Source of the DNA: CAVQYV01 sp963718295 [NCBI: uncultured Methylomirabilota bacterium]
Lineage (GTDB): Bacteria; Methylomirabilota; Methylomirabilia; CAVQYV01
Assembly (NCBI GenBank): GCA_963718295.1
Contig: CAVQYV010000010.1
Coordinates: 1-64,000 of the forward strand
Length of the DNA stretch: 64,000 nucleotides
Direction: 5' to 3'
Under the pieces are notes generated by a model, which was given only the letters and a program-made list of their open reading frames with translations, ran no database searches and was not told the DNA's origin. Every line of letters starts with the position of its first letter. The first letter of the stretch is position 1. Shown here piece after piece: positions 44,719 through 54,800 of the stretch. The translations under genes and the position numbers were made by a program.

Positions 44719-45319
44719 CCTTTCCCTCCTTGACCAGGGCTGAGATCTGCTTTCTCAGAAAAAGCCTGGCCCGCATGAGTCGAGACTTGACTGCGGAGAT
44801 CGTGAGGCCCATCATCTCCGAAACCGCCTTGTTGGAGAGGCCTTCCACATCCCGCAGGAGGAACACCGCACGATAGATCTGGGGGAGGCTGGCAATGGCC
44901 CGCTCCAGTATCTCCACCAGCTCCTTCCTCTCCAGGATCTCGGCCGGGTTCACCGACCAATCGGCAATCTCCTGGGGCAAGGGGACACCATCTTCATTAA
45001 AGTGCTGGGGGTTGTCGAGAGAAACCTCATGAATTTTTCCCTCCTTGCGGAACTTCATCAGGGCGAAGTTGGTGGCGATACGGGTGATCCAGGTGCGAAA
45101 GCTGGCCTCCTCCCGAAACCGGGAGAGGTTCTCGAAGGCACTGAGAAAGGTCTGTTGCAGTAAATCCTCCGCATCCTCTCGGTTTCCCAAGAGGCGGTAG
45201 AGGTACGAGTAGACCCTGCCGCCATGACGGCTCACCAATTCCTCAAAGGCGACGAAGTCGGCACCCTTCGCCAGCGTGACGAGCTCTTGATCCGTTCTCT
45301 TCTGGCTATCGACGGTCAT
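44708..45319 (-). CDS. ECF-family RNA polymerase sigma factor
   Basis: 203 residues. Region 2 has LLGNREDAEDLLQQTFLSAF and FRTWITRIATNFALMKFR; region 4 has LPQIYRAVFLLRDVEGLSNK (in part) followed by VKSRLMRARLFLRK. The linker (about 30 residues with DGVPLPQE) is typical of RpoE-like ECF factors. It pairs with the overlapping zf-HC2 anti-sigma factor. Targets are unknown, but the surroundings (nitroreductase, thioredoxins) suggest a thiol or redox stress regulon. Confidence 0.92.
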   Translation of the reverse strand: MTVDSQKRTDQELVTLAKGADFVAFEELVSRHGGRVYSYLYRLLGNREDAEDLLQQTFLSAFENLSRFREEASFRTWITRIATNFALMKFRKEGKIHEVSLDNPQHFNEDGVPLPQEIADWSVNPAEILERKELVEILERAIASLPQIYRAVFLLRDVEGLSNKAVSEMMGLTISAVKSRLMRARLFLRKQISALVKEGKGAL

Positions 45320-45341
45320 CTGATCTTAATCTCCTGGCCTC

Positions 45342-46025
45342 TTAGCGCTTGTAGCCGACGGGGAGAAGACAGATCGGATCCTGCCCGACAGAGCACTTGA
45401 GGATGGATGCGATCTCTTTGTCTTCAAAAGCCCCCACAATCCCTGCCCCTAAGCCCAGGGCCTCTGCCTGCAACAAGATATTTTGGCCTGCATGGCCAAC
45501 CTCGATGAGAGCATAGCGAATGCCGCGTTCCCCATATTTCCGGGTGATCCTCTGATACTCGGCAGTGATGGCGACAATGACAGGGGCATCCACCATCCAC
45601 ATCTGATGCAATGCCTTCTTCGCTATCGATTGACGCTGGTCTCCCCCCACTACCTTAGAGAGGGCATGGGTCTTGGGAAGATACCGATAGATGCCAGAAT
45701 CCAGGCCACTCACCCCCTGATCTGCCACCACCGCATACAGGTCCAGGGGGTAGAGACCCCCTCCTGAGGGGGCGGCCCGCCTCTGAAATCCTCCCCTCTC
45801 CGTGACCCCCTGCCCAGCCCAGAGCAACTGGCCCAACTGGCTAAGGGAGAGGGCCTTGCCTTGGAAGTCGCGAATGGTTCGCCTTTCCCTGATAGCCCCC
45901 TCAACCGAGACCTGCCCCTCTTGATTGGGCCTGGGCAGGAGAATCTCCTGGGAGAATGATGTTCCCGAAGCGACCAAGAGCAGTCCCCCCAAGAGCAAGA
46001 TGAACAGTAGATGGAGCTTGGACAT
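45342..46025 (-). CDS. SagB-type nitroreductase-fold protein, exported
   Basis: 227 residues with an N-terminal signal or lipoprotein-like stretch (MSKLHLLFILLLGGLLLVAS). AIRERRTIRDFQGKALSLSQ (in part) and QLGQLLWAGQG start the SagB-type FMN domain; RRAAPSGGGLYPLDLY, GHAGQNILLQAEALGLG and VPVGYKR-like LLPVGYKR follow. SagB members oxidise thiazolines in peptides, but stand-alone exported ones are of unknown role. It lies between the SDR and sigma genes on the same strand. Confidence 0.85.
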   Translation of the reverse strand: MSKLHLLFILLLGGLLLVASGTSFSQEILLPRPNQEGQVSVEGAIRERRTIRDFQGKALSLSQLGQLLWAGQGVTERGGFQRRAAPSGGGLYPLDLYAVVADQGVSGLDSGIYRYLPKTHALSKVVGGDQRQSIAKKALHQMWMVDAPVIVAITAEYQRITRKYGERGIRYALIEVGHAGQNILLQAEALGLGAGIVGAFEDKEIASILKCSVGQDPICLLPVGYKR

Positions 46026-46056
46026 AGTATTTCGCCGGGCCGCTTCCCTCATTGCC

Positions 46057-46815
46057 TCAGATGCTCATCCCGCCATCGATGAGGAGCGTCGTCCCAGTGA
46101 TGAAGGCAGCCTCGTCAGAGGCGAGATAAAGGACTCCGGCTGCGATCTCCTCTTCCTTGCCCAACCGGCCCACCGGATGTCGGGCAATGAAGTTAGCGAG
46201 AGCGGCCTGGGGGTCCTGGGAATTATCGATCCTCTGCTGAAGGGAGGGGGTATAGATGGTACCCGGGCAGATGCAGTTAACCCGGATATTCTCGGATGCG
46301 TAATCGGCGGCCATCGCCTTGGTCAGGGCCCAAACCCCACCCTTGGAGGCGGTATAGGCTGCCCGATCCTTCGCCCCCTTCACTGCCAGCACCGAGGCAT
46401 TATGGATGATGACCCCTCCTCCCTGCTTGCGCATCTGCGGGATGGCATATTTGGACGGCAGGAAGACCCCTTTGAGATTGACTGCCATGGTTTTGTCCCA
46501 ATCTTCCTCCGAGGTATTCTCAATCCTTCCCGGGATCACGATTCCCGCATTGTTGAAGAGGATATCCAGCCTCCCGAAAGCCTTTATGGTCTCCTGCACC
46601 ATTCGTTCGGCGTCTTCAGCCCGTGAAACGTCCCCCTGGATATAGATGCCTTGCCCGCCTCCATCCTCAACCTCTTTCAGGGTTTCCTGTCCGTGGGCAG
46701 GGGTGAAGGAGTTGATCCCTACCTTGGCCCCCTCCCTGGCGAAAAGGATGGCTGTAGCCCGGCCAATGCCCATCCCTGCACCCGTGATCAATACGACCTT
46801 TCCCAGAAATCGCAT
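46057..46815 (-). CDS. SDR-family NAD(P)-dependent oxidoreductase
   Basis: 252 residues: TGAGMGIGRATAILF (cofactor loop), NNAGIV, NASVLAVKG (catalytic Ser) and YTASKGG (YxxxK), ending TLLIDGGMSI. It resembles the two SDRs at 18.9-20.5 kb but is not their close copy. The substrate is unknown. The start follows TAGGGAGGCCAACG. It heads a minus-strand run that continues with the SagB-type protein and ECF sigma factor. Confidence 0.88.
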   Translation of the reverse strand: MRFLGKVVLITGAGMGIGRATAILFAREGAKVGINSFTPAHGQETLKEVEDGGGQGIYIQGDVSRAEDAERMVQETIKAFGRLDILFNNAGIVIPGRIENTSEEDWDKTMAVNLKGVFLPSKYAIPQMRKQGGGVIIHNASVLAVKGAKDRAAYTASKGGVWALTKAMAADYASENIRVNCICPGTIYTPSLQQRIDNSQDPQAALANFIARHPVGRLGKEEEIAAGVLYLASDEAAFITGTTLLIDGGMSI

Positions 46816-46907
46816 CGTTGGCCTCCCTATGCTGACGGGACCGAATGAAGGGCCCAGGGCATTCAGCTCCCCTTATGGGCGATCACTGATCCCTATGGGC
46901 CACTCCC

Positions 46908-47870
46908 CTATTCCTTCTCTTTCTCCTTGCCCGGTCCCCCCTCCCTCGGTCCTTTGGGTCCCGATTCCCTCCGATTCTGTCGCAGGAACTGTTCGATCTC
47001 GGTCATTAACTCCGAAGTGCTGGGGAGTTCCAGGCCAGCTTCCCCCGATGCCTCCTCGTCCTTATCCCCTTCACGATCTCGCTCTTCCAGCTGTTTGACA
47101 TGCTGAGCCACATTGGGATTTTGAGCCAGAATCTCCGTCAGTTGTGCATCGAAACGCCCGGCAGATTCCTCTAAGATGGTCAGATCGGCCTTCCAATCCA
47201 AGAGGTCCAGAACGCGCTGGACCAGCGCCAGGATCGCATGGGGGTTGCGGACTTCAGAGACATAATGAGGCACCTGCGCCCATAGGCTGATGGTAGAGAG
47301 GTTCGCCCTGCGAGCCGCATCGTTGAGAACGCCAACGATTCCGGTGGGGCCCTCGTAACGAGTGAATACCGCCTGGAGGCGGCCCGCCAGCTCGATGTCG
47401 GTCGTGACGCAGGAGACCTTGGTTGGCCGAGTATGGGGGACATCGGCCAGGAAGGCCCCCAACGTCACGATCCTGCTTACCTGGCATTGGCTCGCGAGAT
47501 CCAGCACAGACCGGCAATAGGCCTTCCAGCGCAGATGGGGCTCAACCCCAATCCCAATGATCACATCGCGGGGAAGGCCAGAGGCCTGGCTCTGATAGAA
47601 ATGATTGGCAGGCCAGATGATCTCCCTTTCCCGGCCCGTTTTCTGTTTGAACCGGACCGTCGGCCGCAACAGGGCGAAATGGTAGAACTCCTCAGCATCG
47701 ATATAGGCGAATCTCTTCCCAGACCAGCACTGCACCAAGAACTCCGCCGCCGCCGTGGCGGACTCGGCCGCATCGTTCCATCCAGCAAAGGCAAGGATCA
47801 TCACAGGCTCTCGCCATTTCTCAGGCATTCGTTCCACGATCAAAGCTTCCGTCGGCACCCTCTCGCTCAC
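46908..47870 (-). CDS. PAC2-family protein
   Basis: 320 residues. MILAFAGWNDAAESATAAAE is the conserved PAC2 N-terminus, with GIGVEPHLRWKAYC and SLWAQVPHYVSEVRNPHAIL (each in part). The family is named after a proteasome assembly chaperone, but in bacteria its function is unknown. The last 60 residues are charged and disordered (EERDREGDKDEEASG). It is followed on the minus strand side by no close gene. Confidence 0.88.
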   Translation of the reverse strand: MSERVPTEALIVERMPEKWREPVMILAFAGWNDAAESATAAAEFLVQCWSGKRFAYIDAEEFYHFALLRPTVRFKQKTGREREIIWPANHFYQSQASGLPRDVIIGIGVEPHLRWKAYCRSVLDLASQCQVSRIVTLGAFLADVPHTRPTKVSCVTTDIELAGRLQAVFTRYEGPTGIVGVLNDAARRANLSTISLWAQVPHYVSEVRNPHAILALVQRVLDLLDWKADLTILEESAGRFDAQLTEILAQNPNVAQHVKQLEERDREGDKDEEASGEAGLELPSTSELMTEIEQFLRQNRRESGPKGPREGGPGKEKEKE

Positions 47871-48015
47871 CTCTCGATCCCATTCATGAACCCGAAGAAC
47901 CGATTTTCCGATCCAGGACTCACCTTATATCTCACCTTTTGCTTCAGGTCAAATCAGATCCGCCTTTTCTCATGGACCCCGCATCGCTTGCCGACAATCG
48001 CGACCCATGACTTCT

Positions 48016-49047
48016 TCAAGCAGATGCCCTTTCTTCCAGCCGTTTCATCTGCTTTGGCTCCCCCAGGGCCACCAACCGATCCCCCGGCTCCATTAAGACC
48101 TCCGGGGAAGGGTTGAAAACCATTCGGCCCGAGGCCTTCTTGACGGCGACGATGATTACCCCGTGCTCTTGCCGAATCCCCGAATCCCTCAGGGCCAAGT
48201 GGGCGAGTCCAGAGGAAGGGTGGATCTGAATCTCTTCCATCTCCAGTTCCAGGCTCTCGCTATGGGTGGCGATCTCTATGAAGTCCACGACGGTCGGTTT
48301 CAATATGGTATGGGCCATCCGCAGTCCCCCAATCTGGTAGGGAGAGATCACTTTGTTGGCTCCCGCGCGCCCCAATTTTCGCTCGGATCCCTCCTCTTCT
48401 CCTCCCCGGGCCAGGATATAGAGCTTAGGGTTCAGGTCGCGGGCGGTCAACGTAATGAGAAGGTTTTCGGCATCGGATGGCAGGGCGGTGATCAATCCCT
48501 TGGCCCTGCTCACCCCAGCCTGTACCAAGGTCCCCTCTTCGGTGGCATCTCCCTGGATGGTTAAGAGCCCCTCCCATTGGTGCCGCGATAGGGTCTCCTT
48601 GTCCTTCTCGATCGCGACAAATGGGACCTTGTGTTGGCTGAATTCCTTGGCGATCAGGCGACCGACCCGACCGAATCCGCAGAGAATATAATGATCCTGC
48701 AACCTGTCGATCCTCCTCTCTGCCCTTTTCCTGCCCAAGAGCCGCTGCAGTTCTCCCTCGATTACCCACTGGGTGATGCTGGTAAAGACCAAGAAGGCAC
48801 AGCCAACCCCAAAGACGATCAGAATGATCGTGAACAGGCGACCGATCGAAGAGAATTCTGCCACCTCCCTGAATCCCACGGTCGAGACGGTAATCACTGT
48901 CATGTAGAGGGCATCTAGGAGGGTGAGATGCTCCAGGAGATGATACCCGACCGTTCCCCCAACGATGACCGAGAGGAGCAGGCAGAGGGAAATACTGAGT
49001 CGCCTTCCAGGGTCCATCGGCCTCCTGAGATCAATCGGGGACTTCAT
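48016..49047 (-). CDS. Potassium channel with RCK (TrkA-N/TrkA-C) domains
   Basis: 343 residues. Two membrane helices flank a pore with MTVITVSTVGFREV (selectivity filter TVGF rather than TVGYG). Then the RCK domain: HYILCGFGRVGRLIAKEF, IQGDATEEGTL and the C-terminal TrkA-C region around MEEIQIHPSSGL and EPGDRLVALG. It resembles the MthK/Kch-type ligand-gated K+ channels. An in-frame ATG at 49017 (MDPGRR) may be the true start. The gene is divergent from a parvulin gene. Confidence 0.9.
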   Translation of the reverse strand: MKSPIDLRRPMDPGRRLSISLCLLLSVIVGGTVGYHLLEHLTLLDALYMTVITVSTVGFREVAEFSSIGRLFTIILIVFGVGCAFLVFTSITQWVIEGELQRLLGRKRAERRIDRLQDHYILCGFGRVGRLIAKEFSQHKVPFVAIEKDKETLSRHQWEGLLTIQGDATEEGTLVQAGVSRAKGLITALPSDAENLLITLTARDLNPKLYILARGGEEEGSERKLGRAGANKVISPYQIGGLRMAHTILKPTVVDFIEIATHSESLELEMEEIQIHPSSGLAHLALRDSGIRQEHGVIIVAVKKASGRMVFNPSPEVLMEPGDRLVALGEPKQMKRLEERASA

Positions 49048-49434
49048 CCCCCGGGTTCATGGAAAATACCGGATACCGGCGTATTTTAACGACAGAGGGA
49101 GGATTTGGCAAAGAAAATCATCGTATAACTCAAAAAACTTGACCGCTTTGCAAGCCGAATGTTATGATATGAGGTACGAGCAAAACCGCTACCCCCCTTC
49201 ATCAGGAGGGGGGTCTTCTTGGCTGCCAATCTCAGGTGAGATTCATTTCTGCGCCCCACGGATAGAGGGCCTTGATCCTCATCACGGAAAACGTCAGAGC
49301 TTTGCGGCCTCGATGATTCGTTATCCATAAACGCTTATCACCGAATTCCACTGCGGAATGAACCAGAGGCCTCTCGGCGATGATAAGAAAAAGCGCTTTC
49401 GGAAACTCATTCCGAAGGCAACTTAGGAGGATTC
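49048..49434. other. Divergent intergenic region with shared motif, promoter and hairpin
   Basis: This 387-base region holds an 18 nt motif (49102-49119) also found at 57153-57170, a plus-strand promoter (49139-49168) and a hairpin CCCCCCT-TCATC-AGGAGGGGGG followed by TCTT near 49194-49217. The hairpin lies in the untranslated leader of the downstream parvulin gene and may attenuate it. I see no gene here. Confidence 0.45.
49139..49168 (+). promoter_or_regulatory. Promoter of the first parvulin gene
   Basis: TTGACC (49139-49144), 18 nt spacer, TATGAT (49163-49168). The 18 nt motif shared with the other parvulin gene lies 19 nt upstream. Confidence 0.5.
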
Positions 49435-50472
49435 ATGCAAAGAGTACCGGGAATGTTGCGCTTGATCATGATCGTGATCCTGGCCCTGGCCGCAACCCCT
49501 CTGGGTTTTCTCGAATCCAGAGCCGAGCAGTCTGAGCCGGCTTCACCCACCATTGCACAACCGGAGAACAAAGCGATGGCAACGGTAAACGGAGTCACCC
49601 TTTACGAGGTGGACCTTCGGGGAATGACAGAGGCCCTCTGGAAAGGCTCCGGAAAACCCGACGCCCCTCCGGAGGGAGATCTTGCGCTCCGCAGGGAAGC
49701 GCTGAAACAGCTCATTGAATATGAGCTTCTATACCAGGATAGCCTCACCCTCGCGCCCGAGGAATTGGAGAAGATAGAAAAGCAAGTGGAAGAGACGGTT
49801 TCAAACGCGGAAAAACAATCAGGCGGCAGGGAAAAGCTCGTCGAGCAATTGGCGCAGGGTGGGCTCACGCTGGAGCGGGCCCGGGATACCTTGAGGAAGA
49901 ACCTCTTGGTTCGAGGCGATGTCGAACAGAAGGTGATATCCAAAGTCCAGGTGAGCGAAGAAGAGATCGGGGCCTTTTACCAGGCCAACACCGAGAGGTT
50001 CAAACATGAGGAGTTAATAGGGGCACGCCACATCTTGATCTTGGTGCCCAAGGATGCCACGGAGGAGCAGAAAAAGGCTGTCCTGGAGAAGATCTCCGCC
50101 CTGCGGAAGGAGATCTCGGGGGGCAAGGAGTTCGCGGAAGTTGCCAAGGCGAGTTCGGAATGTCCCAGCAAAGAGCGCGGTGGCGACCTGGGATATTTCC
50201 CTAAGGGCACAATGGTGCCGGAGTTTGAACAGGTGGCCTACTCCTTGAAGGAAGGGGAGGTGAGCGAGCCGGTGCTGACCCAGTTCGGCTATCATCTCAT
50301 CCTGGTCTATGGGAGAAAACCTGCCGGGGTTTCGCCCCTTGAGGAGGTCCGTGGGACCGTGGAAACGGACCTTAGGAACCAGAAAACTCAGGAGGCTTTC
50401 AACTCGTACACGGAGAACCTCCGCAAGGTTGCGAAAATCACGATCTTGGATCAAACTCTGGCGCAAGATTAG
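49435..50472 (+). CDS. SurA-like periplasmic parvulin (PpiC-type peptidyl-prolyl isomerase), paralogue 1
   Basis: 345 residues with a signal peptide (MLRLIMIVILALAATPLGF region). An N-terminal SurA-like chaperone domain (ATVNGVTLYEVDLRG, then a helical part) is followed by one PpiC domain: ARHILILVPKDATEEQKKAV (in part), FAEVAKASSECPSKERGGDL (in part) and EVSEPVLTQFGYHLILVY. It probably assists outer-membrane protein folding. It is clearly paralogous to 57347-58387 in order, length and sequence. TTAGGAGG precedes the start. Confidence 0.92.
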   Translation: MQRVPGMLRLIMIVILALAATPLGFLESRAEQSEPASPTIAQPENKAMATVNGVTLYEVDLRGMTEALWKGSGKPDAPPEGDLALRREALKQLIEYELLYQDSLTLAPEELEKIEKQVEETVSNAEKQSGGREKLVEQLAQGGLTLERARDTLRKNLLVRGDVEQKVISKVQVSEEEIGAFYQANTERFKHEELIGARHILILVPKDATEEQKKAVLEKISALRKEISGGKEFAEVAKASSECPSKERGGDLGYFPKGTMVPEFEQVAYSLKEGEVSEPVLTQFGYHLILVYGRKPAGVSPLEEVRGTVETDLRNQKTQEAFNSYTENLRKVAKITILDQTLAQD

Positions 50473-50587
50473 GATTCCCTTTTGAATGAGAAAAATGAGG
50501 AAGGGATTGGAAATAGGAGTTGAGTTAAGTTCCAAAGTTCGAAACGAAGGCTGTACGAATCAGCCAACGGCTGAGGAAAACCCAATT

Positions 50588-51871
50588 ATGAAATACGTTC
50601 TCACGTCTAAACGAAAGGGCTGGATCACTTCACATCAGGGGTATCTGCCTGCGGTCTGTCTCGCCTTGTTGATGGCGAATCTGATTTTCTTCGGGGGATG
50701 CTCCAGCGGGAAATCTGAGGTGCCAACCACCAGGCCGCCCGTGCCCGTCGCTGCGGCTGTGGTCATACAAAAGACTATGCCGGTGCAGATTCGCACCATT
50801 GGCAGCGTGGAGGCCTATTCCACAGTCTCGATCAAAGCCCAGGTGGGAGGGACGCTGACCGCCGTCCACTTCAAAGAAGGACAAGATGTAAAGAGGGGGG
50901 ATCTCCTCTTCACCATTGACTCACGGCCCTTGGAATCCGATCTAAAGCGTGCCGAAGCCAACCTGAACCGCAACATGGCGCAGTTGAAGCAGGCTCATGC
51001 TAACCTGGCAAGGGATATGGCCCAGTTGAAAAATGCGGAGTCGGAGGCTCGCCGTTTTGCAGACCTGATCAAGGAAGGTATTGCCACCCAACGCGACTAT
51101 GATCAGGCCGGCACCAACGTCGAGGCGCTGCAGGCTGCCGTCGGCGCCGACAAAGCGGCGATAGAAAACGCGGAGGCGGCGATCCGGGCCGACAAAGCGG
51201 CGGTGGAAAGTGCAAAGCTGTCCCTGGCATACTGCTATATTCGCTCTCCCATGGATGGGCGCACCGGAAGCCTGATGGTCAATCAGGGAAATCTGATCAA
51301 GGCCAACGACACCCAAGCTCTGGTAGTCATCAACCAGATCAGCCCGATTTACGTCAATGTATCGATTCCCGAGAGGGATCTTTTCCAGATCAAGAAGTAT
51401 ATGTTGGCTGGCAAGCTCGCGCTGGAGGCCATCATACCCAGCGACGGGGAGAAGTCCGAAACCGGATTCATCAGCTTCGTGGACAACGCCGTGGACCGTT
51501 CCACCGGCACCATCCGTCTCAAGGGAACCTTTGTCAATCAAGAAAAGCGGCTATGGCCCGGACAGTTCGTCCAGGTGGCCCTGACTTTGGCCATACAGCA
51601 AAACGCCGTAGTGGTGCCATCCCAGGCAGTTCAGGCGGCGCAGAAAGGGCAATACGTTTTCGTGGTCAAGCCCGATCTCTCCGTGGAAGTGCGGTCCGTA
51701 GCCGTAGGTGCCACGCTCAGTGGTGAGACCGTGATCGAGAAAGGGCTGCAGCCTGGCGAGAACGTGGTAACCGACGGTCAGCTTCGGCTCGTTCCGGGCG
51801 CCAAAGTAGAAGTGAAGAGCGGACCTGAGACCCTCCAAGGTCCCCCGGGCAGCAGGCAAAGCCCCACTTAA
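50588..51871 (+). CDS. RND efflux periplasmic adaptor (membrane fusion protein), lipoprotein
   Basis: 427 residues from ATG 50588. The N-terminus ends in a lipobox-like FFGGCSSG. It has the adaptor layout: VEAYSTVSIKAQVGGTLTAV (barrel/lipoyl), VHFKEGQDVKRGD, a coiled-coil hairpin with ADKAAIENAEAAIRADKAA repeats, and AYCYIRSPMDGRTGS. It links the inner-membrane pump encoded next to an outer-membrane channel, which is not present nearby. A longer frame to 50486 has no family similarity. Confidence 0.92.
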   Translation: MKYVLTSKRKGWITSHQGYLPAVCLALLMANLIFFGGCSSGKSEVPTTRPPVPVAAAVVIQKTMPVQIRTIGSVEAYSTVSIKAQVGGTLTAVHFKEGQDVKRGDLLFTIDSRPLESDLKRAEANLNRNMAQLKQAHANLARDMAQLKNAESEARRFADLIKEGIATQRDYDQAGTNVEALQAAVGADKAAIENAEAAIRADKAAVESAKLSLAYCYIRSPMDGRTGSLMVNQGNLIKANDTQALVVINQISPIYVNVSIPERDLFQIKKYMLAGKLALEAIIPSDGEKSETGFISFVDNAVDRSTGTIRLKGTFVNQEKRLWPGQFVQVALTLAIQQNAVVVPSQAVQAAQKGQYVFVVKPDLSVEVRSVAVGATLSGETVIEKGLQPGENVVTDGQLRLVPGAKVEVKSGPETLQGPPGSRQSPT

Positions 51872-51893
51872 AAAGCATATCGGGTAAAGATAA

Positions 51894-54800
51894 ATGACGC
51901 AGAACCCTCTGGGATCTAAAGATGCCTCCCCGCAAACGCGGGGAGGCAATGTGTCCGAGCTGTTCATTCGCCGACCGGTGATGACCACCCTCATCATGCT
52001 GGCCATCCTGCTATTCGGCGTCATTGCTTATCGGGTCTTGCCGGTGAGTGACCTGCCGAATGTGGATTTCCCCACCCTCTTGGTGAACGCCAGCCTGCCT
52101 GGGGCCAGCCCGGAAACGATGGCCTCGGCGGTGGCAACCCCTCTGGAGCGGCAGTTTTCTACCATCGCCGGCCTGGATTCCATGAACTCCACCAATGGTC
52201 TGGGGGTGACTTTAATCACCCTCCAGTTCAGCCTGGACCGGAACATCGATGCCGCCGCCCAGGATGTGCAGGCGGCCATTACCAAAGCCACAAAACAGCT
52301 CCCCCAGAATATGCCCACTCCTCCCGCTTACCAGAAGGTTAACCCTGCTGACCAACCCGTTCTTTATCTGAGCCTGAGCTCGCCTATCCTTCCTCTCTCT
52401 ACCATAAATCGATACGCAGATACATTCATTGCCCCGCGAATCTCGATGATCAGCGGTGTGGCCCAAGTTCAGATCTTTGGCTCCCAGAAGTATGCCGTTC
52501 GAGCCCAGCTCGATCCGCAAGCCCTGGCTTCGCGCGCCATTGGAATCGACGAGGTAGCCTCTGCCGTAGCAAAGGGGAACGTGAACCTGCCTACCGGGAC
52601 TTTGCAGGGAGCCCACCGGGCCTTTACGGTACAGGCCAATGGGCAACTCACCGAGGCGGCTGCTTACCGTCCCCTGATCGTAGCCTACCGTAACGGTCAG
52701 CCCGTGAGGCTGGAAGAGCTGGGGAGGGTCATCGACAGCGTGGAAATGGACAAGGTGGCCAGCTGGTACAATGAAACCCGCGCCATCGTCCTGGCCATCC
52801 AACGTCAACCGGGTACGAACACGGTGGAAGTGGTAGATGCGATTCAGAAACTCTTGCCCACTTTTAAGTCGCAGCTCCCGGCCTCGATTGCCCTGGACAC
52901 GATCTATGATCGCTCCATGTCGATTCGGGAGTCGGTCAGTGATGTCAAGTTCACCCTCTTCCTGGCGATTTGCCTGGTCATCTTCGTGATCTTTCTCTTT
53001 CTGCGCAACCTCTCCGCCACATTGATTCCCAGCCTGGCACTGCCTTTTTCGATCATCGGCACCTTCACCGTTATGTATCTTCTGGGCTACAGCCTGGATA
53101 ACCTCTCCTTGATGGCTTTGATTCTCTCGGTGGGCTTTGTGGTGGACGACGCCATCGTCATGCTGGAGAATATCGTGCGGCACTTGGAGCAGGGGGAAAA
53201 ACCCTTGCAGGCGGCCCTGAACGGATCCAAAGAGGTTGGCTTCACGATTGTTTCCATGACCCTTTCCCTGGTGGCGGTTTTCATCCCGGTCCTCTTCATG
53301 GGGGGAATCCTGGGACGATTGCTCAATGAATTCGCCGTTACGATCAGCGTGGCTATCTTGGTCTCCGGCGTAGTCTCCCTGAGCCTCACCCCGTTGCTAT
53401 GCAGCCGTTTCCTGCGGCCCCCCAGCGGGCAGAAACATAATCGCCTCTACGCGGCCTCCGAGCGAGTCTTCCAATGGACGCTCGACTTTTATGGCAGGAG
53501 CCTGAGAGGGGCATTGAAGCACCGCCGGGCCACTATGATCATTATGGCTGTCACTCTCGTCGCTACGGGATACCTTTTCGTCAAGGTTCCCACGGGATTC
53601 CTGCCGAACGAGGATACTGGTGCCATCTTTGGCTTCACGGAGGCGGTCCAAGGAATTTCTTTTGACGACATGGCGCGACACCAGCAGCGCATTGTCGAGG
53701 CCATCCGGAAGGATCCCAACATTGCCTCCGTATTCTCCAGCATTGGGGCTAGTGGTAACTGGGTGGGGGCCAATAGCGGTCGAGTCTTTATTCGCCTTAA
53801 ACCTCGCTCTGAGCGCAAATTGAACGCGGACGCCATTATTCAGGAGTTTAGGAAGAAAGTAGTGGGGATCCCTGGAATCCAGGTGTTCCTGCAGAATCTT
53901 CCCCCCATCCGGATCGGGGGACAGCTGACCAAGAGCGTATATCAGTTAACCCTGCAGGATCCGGACACCCAGGAGCTTTACCGATATGTTCCCATACTGG
54001 AGGAGAAGATGCGGGCGCTGCCCGGACTCCAGGATGTGACCTCTGACCTGCATATCAAGAATCCTCAGGTGAACGTCGAGATCGACCGGGAGAAGGCCGC
54101 TGCCCTCGGAGTTACCGCAGAGCAGATCGAAGATGCCCTGTACACCTCTTATGGAACCCGTCAGATCTCGACCATCTATGCGCCCGATAATCAGTATATG
54201 GTGATCATGGAGCTCTTGCCCCAATACCAGCTGGATCCCTCGGTCCTATCCATGCTTTACGTGCGCTCCTCCAAAGGTCAACTCGTGCCTTTGAATGCGG
54301 TGGCGGATCTGTCCACAGGTCTGGGGCCTTTAACCGTAAACCACCTGGGCCAACTTCCTGCTGTTACCATCTCCTTCAACCTCAAACCAGGCGTCTCTCT
54401 GGGCGATGCAGTTGCTGCAGTAGAAGAACTGACCCGTAGCACTTTACCGCCCACCATCAGCACGAGCTTTCAAGGCATGGCCCAGGCATTTCAATCCTCC
54501 ATGAAGAATCTATGGATCCTCTTGATCATGGCCATCCTGGTCATCTACCTGGTGCTGGGCATCCTCTACGAGAGCTTCCTCCACCCTTTGACGATCCTTT
54601 CCGGCCTGCCGGCTGCCGGGTTCGGTGCCTTGTTGACCCTGCTAATCTTTCATAAGGATCTGAACCTTTACGCCTTTGTGGGCGTCATCATGCTGGTAGG
54701 TCTGGTGAAGAAGAACGGCATCATCATGATCGATTTCGCCCTGGATGCCCAGAGAAAGGAAGGGAAAAATCCTTTTGATGCCATTCATGAGGCGTGCGTG